Assembly: GCA_030549775.1 (NCBI GenBank)
Contig: CM060178.1
Span: 66,330,896-66,394,895 of the forward strand
DNA length: 64,000 nucleotides
Direction of reading: 5' to 3'
DNA from: Tamarix chinensis
Lineage: Eukaryota; Streptophyta; Magnoliopsida; Caryophyllales; Tamaricaceae
Shown in pieces: positions 1 through 11,189 of the stretch. The position numbers and the translations under genes are program-made. Within the stretch, counting starts at the first letter, position 1. The number at the start of each line of letters is the position of its first letter. Below the pieces are notes generated by a model, which had not been told where the DNA came from, did not search any database, and worked only from the letters and a program-made list of their open reading frames with translations.

Positions 1-1656
1 AATATTCCATGCAGAGAAAAAACAAGTAGGGTGACATGGGGTCTCCCTGTCTGAGTCCTCTAGCTCCCTTAAAGAAACCAAATATATGGCCATTGAGTTT
101 TAAGGAAAAGGTGGTGGTAGACACACACTCCATGATCAACTCAATGAAAGAAGGGGGGAAGTCAAAGGCCATAAGAACCTGTTTCAGGAAACTCCATGAA
201 AGGGTATCATAGGCTTTCCTAAGATCAATCTTGATCAAGCATTTAGGAGAGGTTCTTTTCCTGCTATACTCTTTCAAGATCTCCTGCAGAAGCAAAATGT
301 TTTCAGCCATGAGTCTTCCTTTAACAAAGGCCCCTTGTTCAGGGCTAATGAGGTCTTGCAGGCATTGAGATACCCTTTCAGCTAAAATTCTTGCTATCAC
401 CTTATAGAAGATGTTGCAACAGGCAATAGGCCTGAAATCTATGACAGAAGAAGCCTGCTGCATCTTGGGAATCAGAACCAAGATTGCATGGTTCACTCTC
501 TTGAGAAGTTTCCTGTTACAGAAGACTTCCTTGACAGCCTCACAGAAATCCTCAGCAATAATGTCCCAAGCTTCCTTGAAAAACTTAGCTGAGAACCCAT
601 CTGGGCTAGGAGCCTTGTGGTCCCCTAAAGCAAAGACAGTTCTCCTAATCTCAGCATTAGTCACAGTCTAATCAGGGCCAATTTTTGTTCTGTAGAGAGA
701 ATTTATCCTCTAGTTATTACTGTACTATCAAAACCTGAGTGCCATTCCTCAGCCCCCAGGAGCTTCATGTAAAAATCCAGAAATTCCTCTTGTATTTCCT
801 GCTCTGACTGGGTCACAAGGCCATCTCTCTTGGTGATTTGGACAGTCCTGCTCTTGTTAAGCCTGGCTTTGAGCATTCTGAAGAAGAAATGAGAATTCTG
901 GTCCATATTGAAGAGGAACTTGTTTCTCTGAATCTGGGAAACATAGCTAGCAGCTGCATGTTTGAGGAATTTGGCTTGCTTCTGCAGGGTGGCAAGATGC
1001 TCAAACCCCTGCAGGGTTTGGTTTGTTAAAAAACCTTCTTGTGCCACCTTGAGCTGTGCATCTGCATAGTTAGCTCGAGCCACAATATGAGAGAAATCAT
1101 GGTAATGAAGCAATCTCAAGTCATGTTTGAGCAGAGATAATTTACTGCATAAATTATATTGGTATGAGCCACAAAAAGAGAAGCTCCAGTTCTTCAGCAC
1201 AGTTGCCTTGAATCTGGGGTGGGCACACCACATGTTGTAGAACTGGAAGGGCTTAGGTCTATGTGCTTTCTTTCCCAGCTCTAGGAGACAAGGGGAGTGG
1301 TCTGAAGAGATACCTGGGGGTAGAAAGCTGGCAGAGATATCCAGGTCTGCTCCAAAGCCCTCAGCATTCATCATTGCTCTATCCAATTTACATTTGACAT
1401 TGTGGCCCACAAAAGTAAACCAACATCCAGAGGCAGGGATGTCAGTCAACTGAGCCACTAAGCTGCATGCCTTGAAATTATTATGGTGCCTCCAGCCCTT
1501 AAAGTGTAGGTCTATAAGTTGTTGTAGTCTCAAATCATCAAGCTTGGACTCCAGGATACCAATCAGAGAGCAGCTATGCTCCTTACACAGCTTGCTGAGA
1601 ACCTTTTGTTTCAGGGGAGAGTTCAATCCCCTTACATTCCATAGGATGCATTTCAT
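1..1656 (-). pseudogene. LINE-1 ORF2 (endonuclease-reverse transcriptase), deleted and frameshifted, partial
   Basis: Starts at ATG 1654-1656, sharing four bases (ATGA) with the ORF1 stop. Residues 6-12 are WNVRGLN and 36-38 are ESK (catalytic Glu of the APE-type endonuclease). SDH follows at residues 118-120. In intact L1 endonucleases the Glu and SDH lie nearly 190 residues apart; here only about 80 separate them. The GDFN-containing core is missing, the deletion joining around GWRHHNN (residues 54-60). A TAA at 703-705 ends this frame. The RT continues in another frame with a TAG near 670, then GDHKAPSPDG near 600-625 and QGDPMSPYLF near 20-60. The catalytic FADD and C-terminus lie off the window. 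Confidence 0.9.
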
Positions 1657-3380
1657 GTGATCTTTGCAGATCTAGCAGACCTCTTAATTGAGCCTATATT
1701 GAACTGCTTCATATCAGGTTTCCTCTTCTTCCTTTTAGCTGCCTTTGTGACCACCTGCTGCCAACCTGCAACTTCAACAGTATGAGCTTCCTCAATGCCT
1801 CCATCTTTACCCTCTCTTGGCTCACATCTTGGAGGGTCAGGGGCCTTTTCATGTGTTTGGTTTATCCCTTCAGCAGCAGTCCCCTTCTCTGTTGTCTTCC
1901 TGAGATTTTGGGACTGACTCACAGGTGCAATAGTCATCTCCTCTGTTGCCTTACTGAGATGTGTCATAACCCCCTGGGGGTTAGGGTTTTCTCCATTCAT
2001 ATCCTGCACATCATTTTTCTTACTGCATTCAGCCTCAGTATGCACAGCTGGTTCATGTTTGAGTTTTGGTTTCCTCTTTTGCTTTTGATCCTGCCCCTTA
2101 GAGACATTATGAGGGATTAGTTCCTGCTGGTTATCAGCTTCCACAATGGGTTGCTTCCCTTTAGAAACATGATTGACTATGGTCTCCATCTTTTTCTGTA
2201 CATCCAGAGGGCATTTTGATTCCAAGTGTCCCAGTGCCCCACATTTGTTACAGACTAGGGGCAAATCCTCATACTCTATTACTTGAGTATATTCCTCTTC
2301 ATCTCCCCTAACTCTAATGGCAGTAGGGAGGCTATCTTTGAGATCAATCTCAACCAGGACCCTTCCATACTCAATTTTTGATCTCTGCAGTGTGAAATCA
2401 TCAATTAGGATGGGCTTGCCTATGTAGGATGCAATTTGACTGATTGCACCACAGTTCCAAAGTTCCATGGGTAAGCTAACCAACCTCACCCATACTGGAA
2501 CCCTAGTGATTTCTTCTTTGCCAAAAGAGAAGAGTTTAGGGATTTCTTTCAAAACAAAAACTTTCCCCTTGATAATGTAAGGCCCCCTAGCTAGAGCTTG
2601 ATCTTTATGACATAGGTCCTCAAATTTCAAGATCACCCATCCAGAGCTGTGTATAATGTATCTAAAGGGAAGTTTCAACACATGCTTAACAATGCCCAGC
2701 TTATATTTGTCAGGGTTTGTTCCAACAAAGAAGCCAAGAAGGCATGCACCCCATGCCTCATCCACAGGATGAATATTCTGCTTAGAGAGGCAGACCACTT
2801 CCCCCTTAGGTGGTACAAAGTCACATTTTTTGTCAGCAATTTTGGGGAACAATTGGGCAAAGGATTTCAGGTTATTGGGGGGTACCTGAGCTGTCTGTTC
2901 CTTGTCTCTATTCTCCTCCTAGGAAAGGGGTGGAGGATTAGTTTCCTGAGCAGAACCTTCAGGTCCAATGTTGACCACATCTTCCTCAGAGTCAGAGAGT
3001 AGCTCAGGCATTGAGGATACATTTGCATGTTCATCCAAGCATTGAGCTGGCACTGTAGCAGTCGCCCCATCCTGGTCCAAGGGGGTTTTTCCATTCTTAG
3101 AGTTTTCATGGACACTAGATGTGGGTAAGGAAGTTTTAGCCAGTTCCTTATGCACCAATTTACTAGCCAAAAGAGAAGGTTGGCCTTCCTTCTTGCTGGA
3201 AATGGAGGTGGTAGGTTGCAAAACAGAGACACTGTTCACTAAGGCTGCCTACATATCCCTTGAGACAGAGACAGGTCCTGGAGAATCTTCAAACACAAAA
3301 GAGCTGGTCTGAGCTGGACTAGAATCTGCAGGAGACTTTTCCACAGCTCGAGCCCGAGGTGCCTTCCTTTTGTTCCCCAT
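1653..3380 (-). pseudogene. LINE-1 ORF1 (nucleic-acid-binding protein), two in-frame stops
   Basis: A single frame of about 575 codons from ATG 3378-3380 (protein start MGNKRKAPRA) to TGA 1653-1655, broken by TAG at 3249-3251 and TAG at 2919-2921; no frameshift is needed. A Met further upstream at 3488 opens a hydrophobic stretch and is less likely. Domain order: polar linker; DUF4283-like region about residues 208-350 (the motif W-V-R-L, then LWN and IGKP); then CNKCGALGHLESKC at 2211-2252, a perfect CX2CX4HX4C zinc knuckle; then a Lys/Gln-rich tail. ORF1 proteins of this type bind element RNA and form the RNP used for target-primed reverse transcription. The TGA overlaps the ATG of ORF2. 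Confidence 0.9.
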
Positions 3381-3579
3381 TCTACATGAACAGCAAAAGG
3401 AATGAACTGCAGGCAAAATTACAAGAGAGAAGACAAGAAAGAAGGGAAAGAAGGAGAGGACAGGTTCAGAAGTAGCTCGATGGAACAATTGAGTCTGCTA
3501 TTCAGCTGAAGCACCATGAGAGGGCTGGAGCTCGAAGAGAGACAAACCGAGCTTCTTCTTCCTTAATTTCCTCTCTCTT

Positions 3580-3869
3580 ATGAAAGTGTGTTTGACTTTT
3601 GTAATCTTTATTCTTGTAACCACCATAGGTGGATTATATTCTTGAAACAAAATTGTTTGTTCTACTCTGATTTAAATATGGTTTGAATTTCAAGCAAAGT
3701 GTATTTTATTCTTTTAGCCTTAGCACTTGATACCGGAATGGTAGGAGTAAACCGGTTTGGTACTAAGTGTGGCATTAATATCCCCGACAATTATGGTTTT
3801 TGATTTTTGCTTCTGCTATATTTTTAAACAAAATAAAATTTTTCAGTAGTAAATTTTGGGGGTGTTACA
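3580..3869 (+). mobile_element. Giant LTR copy C, 3' end only
   Basis: Matches the last ~290 bp of giant LTRs A (to 58842) and B (to 53482): a GTAACCACC segment, CTTTTAGCCTTAGCACTTG, the dyad CACTTGATACC (3724-3734) / GGTACTAAGTG (3759-3769), then TTTTTCAGTAGT and a terminal GGGGGTGTTACA ending at 3869. The rest lies left of LINE-1, outside the window, or was lost. The candidate 5-bp flank on the right is attaa (3870-3874); its partner is not visible. Confidence 0.85.
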
Positions 3870-4491
3870 ATTAAGTTACCCCACTATTCATAACTTGGAG
3901 AATAGTATAAACGATAAAAAAAAGTCCCAAGGTATAGCACTCTTGGCCACTATTTGTGTCTAATGGAATGAATTGGTATAACCCTAGGGTATAAAAGCTC
4001 CTAGATACTATTCTTATATGATGGAATGGACCAATACCACCCTAGGACATAAAGTACCTAGCCACTATTCTTGTTTGATAGAACAAAACGTGTGTGATCT
4101 TTCGATTTAAATAATAATGTTTTATTAGACTCAATTATCTTGACAATTTCATGCAAAATTAAACATAAATGTGTAAGGAAAATATAACACAACCCGAAGT
4201 GGTTTGAGTTATTCCCTAAGGGGAAGGACCAAAATGCCCCTACAAAATCCTAAATTCATAAGACAAGCATAACTCTTTTCCTAAGGCTTATCTAATCACT
4301 AAATTTAGTACACCCTATTAATATATCATTATTGGCAATATATCCAAAAATCAATGTCTAAGTCTAGCATCTCACAAATGTGATAACAAACATGCCTTTA
4401 TGGTTATTATTTCCAAATCAATCCATTTTCTCATTTTTATTAGACTTATGTTTATTTATAAGTATCCCAAGTATTTCACGTAACATACTTA
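3870..4491 (-). repeat. Fragment of gypsy-M-type LTR
   Basis: Roughly 3875-4490 is a diverged direct copy of about 41625-42260: both contain CCACTATTC blocks, the run cattccctaaggg-like (attccctaagggg here), ATATATCATTATTGGCAATAT and CCCAAGTATTTCAC in the same order. Since 41238-43952 is read as the LTR of a minus-strand gypsy element, this is probably a second copy of that LTR. It is bounded on the left by giant LTR C and on the right by the CACTA end. No coding sequence. Confidence 0.65.
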
Positions 4492-4850
4492 TATTATAAG
4501 AAAAAGATAAATTAGGGACAACACATTTAACGATGACACATTAGCAATGCTAATATTTACTATTAGCAATGACAATTAAAAGTTATAAGTAATTTTGGAT
4601 ACCTAAAAGTTTATGTGAAAATTTCATCCTAAAAGAGTATTAGCGACAATATTGTTTTTGCTACATAAACTACAATAAATTTTCCCTCAAAATTTCCATA
4701 TGGTGGGGAAAAAAATGAAGTGCTATCAACGATGACATATGTCATTGTGAATAGAGGTTATTAGCAATTAATAGTAGCTAAAAGTGACGACATAGCTGAT
4801 GAAAATATTGGTAGTCCATTTGGAGCTGAAAAAAACTATTAGTTATCACT
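4492..4850 (+). repeat. CACTA left terminal and subterminal repeats
   Basis: Terminal TATTATAAGAAAAA followed by repeated short motifs in both orientations: ACGATGACA, TTAGCAATGACA, TATTAGCGACAAT, CGATGACATATGTCATTG and GTGACGACATAG. Such motif clusters are the binding sites of TnpA-type proteins in En/Spm elements. The same motifs recur at 18110-18390. Confidence 0.75.
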
Positions 4851-6893
4851 TTCTCTCCTCCTCCTCTATATTTTTTTCCTCTCATTGTCATTTTCTTGTC
4901 GTTGTCACTTTCTCTAATCTAAGGTAAGTACAATTTAGTTTTTTGTTATTATTTTATATATGATACGTATAATCCTTATAAGGTTATATTGATTTAGTTT
5001 TTTTATGGTTTTTATGCTTTTAACACCTTACATCACTGCCACCACTACCTCTACTGCCTCTACCGCCACCTATTGTTGCTAGAAATTGTATGTTTTTTTT
5101 CTAAATTTTTCAGTAACGCACACACATGTTATGATTAATTATTATATAAATTTTAGAGGAGATAACAATAACAATAATAATAATAATAAATAAATAAATA
5201 CTAAATAATAAATAATAAATAATTAGTATATATAAATGTTAAATTTGATAATAATTTTGTTGATGTATGTGGTATGATTAAATGTATATATAATGGTAAT
5301 TGATTTTTTATGTTGGTAATCGTAGTTAAATGTATGTTTTGTGATTAAATAATTTATTATTACAAATGTATAAGAATTGTGATGATAATTCTATATGTAT
5401 ACTGGTAATTGTGATTAAATAATTTACTACGTATTAGGTATAACAATTAAAAATATGAAAATGATGCACATACAAAATATATGACAATGAATTATTAATA
5501 ATACCCGCACTGGATGCAAAACTCGTTATGTATTTGACAGATGAAAAGCTAGTAGAAAAGTTATATGTTATAAGCAAATTAAAATAACTTTTTAAAATTA
5601 ACTCAAATGTTACTTACCAAACATAACTTAAAAAAAAGAACTTTCCAAACACTATAAATGTTAATGAATGATGAAAAATACCTAAACACATCAAGAGCTA
5701 CCTTGTAAGAAAAATTAATAAACTTAAAAAAAATAAAAAAAAAATAATTTTCCAAACACTATAAATGTTAATGAATGATGAAAAACACCTAAACACAGCA
5801 ATAGCTACCTTGTAGAAAAAATTAATAAACTTAAAAAAAATTTAAAAAAAAAGAACCTTCCAAACACTATAAATGTTAATGAATGATGAAAAAAACCTAA
5901 ACACAACAATAGCTACCTTTTAGGAAAAATTAATAATGGGAAAAAGAAAGTACTGTATGGGTTATTAATAAAACGGTACTCGTTTTCATTAATTAGAAAA
6001 ATTTTGAATGACCAGCCTAATAAAAATTTGTCTAAACTCCCACATTTAAAACAACCTTTAGTAAGTACTTGAGAGATTCCTAAATGGATGGAAATCAATA
6101 CTTTCCAAACTGATGTTATAATCCTAAATTTAAAGTTAACAATTCACATTTAAAAACAAAATCAAAGGTACATAAGAAAAGGTGAAATGAATACATTCAA
6201 TGGAGCATTTAGCAAGAAAAAATGATGGAAAAAATTAAATTATACACTCCTCCATTCAAATGTATTAAAGCAAAATCATACACACATCTATGGTAATGAG
6301 ATCAAAATTAGTTACAAAAGTTCCAAATTTGTCTTATGTATATATACAAAATCATAATATAATATTGGTTAAATAAATTACTAAATTAAATACAATAATA
6401 ATTAAAATAATGTAATGTAATTAAATAATAACAATTTGAGCTAATAAATTATTTTTAACCTTAGAAAAAATATTATTAAGGTAATAAAAAATTTAAAATC
6501 AACAAATATTATTGACCTTAAATATTTTATTATTAAATAAATGGAATACTTCTAAACCCTAGATTTATTTACAAGGATTAAACCCTAATAAATTACATAA
6601 ATGGTAATACATCACTTTATACAGTTGTAATAATAACATAAGTAAAGAGTATGGTCCATGTAACAAAAAAAAGATATAAAATCTTATTAAGTAAGTAAAA
6701 TAATAAGATAATAATACTTTAAAATAAGATAATATTGGTGCCATTGAATAAATTATTTTTAAAATTTTATAATAATTATGATAAAAATATTTTTTAGCCT
6801 TAGATAAAACATTATTAGCTTTTATGTAGAGTAATAACATAATAATACTTTGAGCTAAAAATTTATTTTTAACCTTAGATAAAGTATTATTTA
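4850..6893 (+). other. CACTA 5' internal region, AT-rich, no gene seen
   Basis: About 2 kb of strongly AT-rich sequence between the left subterminal repeats and the first recognisable ORF. It holds short CT- and CAC-rich runs at 4848-4920 and 5030-5080, (AAT)-rich stretches near 5170-5220 and the 107-bp tandem array listed separately. The few short open frames are AT-biased and match nothing I recognise. It would include the transposon promoter, but I cannot point to one. Confidence 0.6.
5625..5935 (+). repeat. 107-108 bp tandem array, about 2.8 copies
   Basis: The unit contains ccaaacactataaatg, taatgaatgatgaaaaa, aacaca and agctacctt, then an A-rich spacer. ccaaacact recurs at 5645, 5752 and 5860, giving periods of 107 and 108 bp. 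Copies differ mainly in the length of the A-runs. Confidence 0.9.
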
Positions 6894-7391
6894 ATGAATA
6901 ATTTTCTTAAAATGCATCTATTACTTGACAAGTATCCTCTATACTACTATAGTATGTATTTGGATGGAGATATTAGAAAATATTTTTGTTGGGTACATAG
7001 TATGGCACATCATAGGGTGGGAAGAGGTTTATATTTGGGAACATTTAAGTTCATGTCATATTATCTTTTATTGACCTTGCCACAAATTCAGCCATGGCCA
7101 GATGTGAGAGAAAGATGTATGGATTTACTTTTCATTGATGTTCCAAACCTTATGGTTGTTGATCATAGAATATTTATAAGACACTATAACTAGATGCCAA
7201 AGGAGTTGATAGTGATTTATGATGAATGGATGTCTTGGCATAAGATACTAGAGAGTGCATACCCTTATTATCTTATTGAATACTATAAGGTGGATGCACC
7301 TTCTTTTTTAAGAAGAGAGATAGTAGAGGATTCTACAAGAAGAGTGGTCTGAATGGGTGATCAAGGGCAATTGATAGGAGCCCTATTTTGA
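6894..7391 (+). pseudogene. Unrecognised ORF inside CACTA element
   Basis: A 99-codon open frame (6894-7193) that continues in the same frame past TAG 7191-7193 for about 65 more codons with one further stop near 7350. The protein starts MNNFLKMHLLLDKY and has an aromatic- and His-rich core (YFCWVHSMAHH), then TLPQIQPWPDVRER, FIDVPNLMVVDHRIF and, after the stop, MPKELIVIYDEWMSWH. It looks like real former coding sequence: mixed composition, no low complexity, two stops in about 165 codons, better kept than the TnpD next to it. I do not recognise the family. It lies about 170 bp upstream of TnpD on the same strand, so it could be a 5' element gene, a captured host exon or part of another insertion. 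Confidence 0.5.
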
Positions 7392-7554
7392 GTTATAATA
7401 TCTTTATAATGTATACTAATTGTTCTTTAATGGTTAATTAAGGTCAATAGTATTTATACTTTATAACGTCCTTGTATGATGTACATAAATAATTTCATTT
7501 AATAGAAGCAAAATTTTATAATTAAATATTCTTAAATTATGTTTCAAATAGATA

Positions 7555-10500
7555 AAATTTCCATCGATAAAAGTTGGTCATTTTTAAATAATCGATGATC
7601 AAATGAATTTTGGAATGGGCTTCAAACATTTATATGAATGGCAAGACTATGTGTTCAGAAGGAAGATGGTTGCATTCATTTTCCATGTATAAAGTGTAAT
7701 AACATGAAGTGGTGATCTATAGGCGAGATTGAGTATCACATATTATAAAGTGGGGTCATACAGAACTATGATGTGTGGGAATATCATGGTGAAAAGGAAT
7801 CTAAGCTAGAATTAGTGCATATAGTAGAGGAGGGAAGATATGAGATGGAAGATATACAAAGTCATTTGGTTGGTGGTGGTAATGAAGGACAAGCTAATAT
7901 TGAAAATGAAATGCATGGTCTTATAAATATTAACTTAACATGAAATGGAAATTATTAGTATTATGATGATTTATTCCAATATATGAAGGCTGAGTTGTCT
8001 TCTAGGTGTAAAAATTTCTCATCTTTAAAATTTATTTGTGAAGTTGATGCATCATAAGGTAGGTATTAAATAAGTGGCGAATAAAAATTTTGATGGACTT
8101 CATAAATTGCTATAAGAAGCTCTTACAAAAGGAAATAAGTTACCCGAATCATATTATGAGTTAAAGAAAAGGATAAGGAAGCTTGGTTTAGGTTACGAAG
8201 TCATTTATGTGTGCAAATATATTATATTTTATATTGAAAGGAAAATGTAGATTGAGAAAACTGTCCTCTATATGGTATATCTCATTGGATAGATGAAGCT
8301 ACAATGGGTAAAAAAATACCTTATAAGGTTATATGGTACTTCCCCTGATACCGAGGGTAAAGAGATTGTACAATAGAAAACGTACAACTTAGAACATGAA
8401 GTGGTAGTTGAAGGATTGGTCAACAAACCTATGGATATTACATTATGTTATTGATTGTGAAGTGTGGAAGAATTTCGATACAAATCACCTAGATTTTACA
8501 ACTAATTTGCAAAATGTATGATTGCAGTAGGCGTCAGATAGTTTAATCTCTTCGGCATAAGTTCTAGATGTAGTATGTAGCCGGTTATATTAACAACATA
8601 CAACTTACCCCTTCGACGCAGTATGAAAGACCGATATTTAATGCCAATGTTGTTGATTCCTAGTTTGAGTTCTCCAGGTATGGATATTGATGAGTTCCTC
8701 CAGTTGTTGGCTGATGAATTGGAAGATCTATGGATGATTAGCATTGATGCATAAGATGTAGACAATAATAGGGTGTTTAGAATGTGTGTAACACGATTTT
8801 GGACCATTAATAAATTTTTAGCCTGATCATATTTGTCAAATTGATCTAGTTAAGGGAATTTAGCATATCCCAAATGTAATAAAGACACTCCTTCCATGAG
8901 ATTGAGAAACAATATCAGGTATGTTAGCCATTGATTATTCCTCCCCACTAATCATCCATTTAGAATAAATTGTCAATCCAACACAAAAATCAAGGGAAAG
9001 GAACCTACAAGGAGATTGTTGTATAATGATATTTTGATGCAGTTGAGTTACGTTACAGAATTTGAACCTTGTAAGCATTGTCTCCATCTAAAGAGAAAGA
9101 AAGGTGTTGATGATTTGAATTGGAAGAAGAAGAGTATATTCTTTCAGTTTCCCTATGGTCAACAAATTTGTTGATATATAATTTTGATGTTATGCATGTT
9201 GAGAAAAATTTTTGTTCCAATTTGCTTGGGACAATAGTCCATGAAGAAGAAAACTCAAAAGACAATGATAATGCAAGATGTGATTTAGAGGACATGAGCA
9301 TTATAAATGAGTTATGGTTGTATTATGAACGAAAAAAGTTCATGAAAACTTAGATATAATTTACTCTTGATTATGATGATTAGAGAAAGTTCTTAAGGTT
9401 TTTTTTGAAGGAATTAAAGTTTCAGATGGGTTTATTGGAAACCTTGAGAAATTTTTTTGTGATAATGAAAACAATATTGGAAGCTTAAATTCATATGATC
9501 TTTAAATGATTGTATAGCAATTGTTAGCATTTGGAGTATGTATTATTGAGAAAATAAGTTAGGAGCACTATCATAGAAATATGTAATATATCTAGTTTGA
9601 TTTATTTTAGCACACTTTGATTGTCTAATTTGGAGAAAGTAGAAGATAATGTTATTGTGCTCCTTTGTAAGCTTCAATGAATATTCCCTCCACCATTCTT
9701 TAGTGTCATGGATCATCTCATAATGCACTTACAATAAGAAGCACGATTAGGTGATCCTATGCATGGTAGCTAGATGTATCCCATTGAGAGAAAGTTGAAT
9801 GACTTGAAAGAGGACATAAGAAATCGTGTTTTACTAGAGGGCTCTATTGTTGAAGGTTATGTAGCTAATGAGGCACCAAATTTCTATTCTATGTACATGT
9901 AAGACATTGAGACAAGGTTTAATAGAACAGAATGAAATGAGGATGTGATGGTATATTATTAGCTACTAGCTTTCTAATGTGAGGCCCGTCCTATTAGTAA
10001 AAGTACTAGGATAAGACTACCTATTGAGTTGCTAAATAAGCTTCATTTGTAAATTCTCAATAATTTTCTTAAGATATAAGATTATTTAAAGTATCAAGTT
10101 ACCATAATATAATTTTGTTAATTATATCATCTATGATGATAATATTAAATTTACTAAATTGTTGTAGTGAACACATAACTAAAATTAGCCAATGTGTTGG
10201 TAATTTAGCTTATATTCAAAAGAAAGAGTTTGCATCTTGGTTTGAATCTAAGGTAAAATATTGTGGATTCGTGTACATTTAGTTAATATAATAGTATTTA
10301 TAACATTTTTACAACATCACTTTGTTTATAGATGTACAAGTTATAATAATGTAGATTATCTGAATGCAATGACGAATTATTTGCATTATCTCTTTGACCA
10401 TTTAGTTTTCTCTCAACTTATCATAGTTTTGTGATTAATTGAGTTAAATATTTAACACTTCATATAGATATGCATATGATAATGAAAAACAATGGTGTGT

Positions 10501-10854
10501 GTGTCCCTAGAATCAATGATGCTTTTTTTTATGGATGGTTATGCCATTGAATTATCTTACTATAATGATTTTTAGGTTCTATTGTTCAAGTGCAAATAAA
10601 TTGACACTAATCTTAGAAATAAAACAATCAATAAAGATAAAAATATTATAAGTGTGTATACAAGGTCTAAGTGGTATAAATGATCACTATATATAGGTAT
10701 CTCAAGCAAAATAAGTATGGTAAATTGGTGATACCTTTAATGGATCTAATTGGAAGGTGATTTGGGAAGTGAATCACCATCACATTTGGGATATAAATGA
10801 TGATAGTGAGACTTATGTCATGGATGTGACTAACAGGAATGACTCTACAACTAT
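7555..10854 (+). pseudogene. CACTA TnpD-type transposase (TNP2), many stops and frameshifts
   Basis: Recognisable pieces in order. A transposase-associated domain (about 7560-7800): DKSWSF, an FI.MAR-like stretch, CIHFPCIKCNNMKW with its Cys pair, and WEYHGE. The TNP2/transposase_21 core (about 8240-9330): SHWIDEATMGKKIPYKV, PGMDIDEFLQLLADELEDLW, and NFDVMHVEKNFCSNLLGT at 9180-9235, the family's most diagnostic motif. A DUF4218-like part (about 9740-9950): MYPIERKLNDLKEDIRNR, then EGSIVEGYVANEA. A weak DUF4216-like tail (about 10480-10854). TnpD-type proteins carry the RNase H-like catalytic fold and cut the element ends. The copy is inactive. Solo LTR D begins at 10855, just inside or after the C-terminus. 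Confidence 0.85.
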
Positions 10855-10958
10855 TGTAATACTCTAAATTTTCATGCATTAATTCAAAATGTTTTGCCGT
10901 TTATCTAAAAATTTTAACCTTTAAAAATTAATTTAAGTATTTTTATTAACATGTGACC

Positions 10959-10961
<3 letters not shown>

Positions 10962-11011
<50 letters not shown>
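10962..11011 (+). repeat. (AT)n microsatellite, ~50 bp
   Basis: Uninterrupted alternating AT run in the head of LTR D. The corresponding place in LTR B is AT-rich but has no such run. Confidence 0.97.
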
Positions 11012-11015
<4 letters not shown>

Positions 11016-11189
11016 TAATAAATTATTATCATTGTTTTATCTTACTCATTTTATTTTAACCTAATTTAAACTAATAATTTTACCTTATTTATTTATTTCT
11101 TAATTAGATACCCTAAATTCAGATAAATTAACATTATCTTAAAAGCCTAAATTAACCTAAATGTAATTCTAACCCTAAATATATTTTAT

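Larger units (their letters stand above)
1..3580 (-). mobile_element. LINE-1: degenerate plant L1-type LINE, runs off left edge
   Basis: A non-LTR retrotransposon read on the minus strand, with ORF1 (DUF4283-like plus CCHC knuckle) upstream of ORF2 (endonuclease plus reverse transcriptase). The 5' end lies near 3560-3585, where sequence matching the 3' end of the giant LTR family begins; the exact junction is uncertain because a target duplication cannot be checked (the 3' end is outside the window). About 200 bp of 5' leader precedes the first ORF1 ATG at 3380. The copy is dead: ORF1 has two in-frame amber stops, the endonuclease has a large internal deletion, and the RT is frameshifted. It probably inserted into giant LTR copy C. 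Confidence 0.9.

Noticed and set aside
411..671. Plus-strand 86-codon open frame, and similar plus-strand frames at 838-1029, 1782-2120 and 48282-48536
   Set aside because: Antisense shadows of LINE RT, endonuclease and ORF1.
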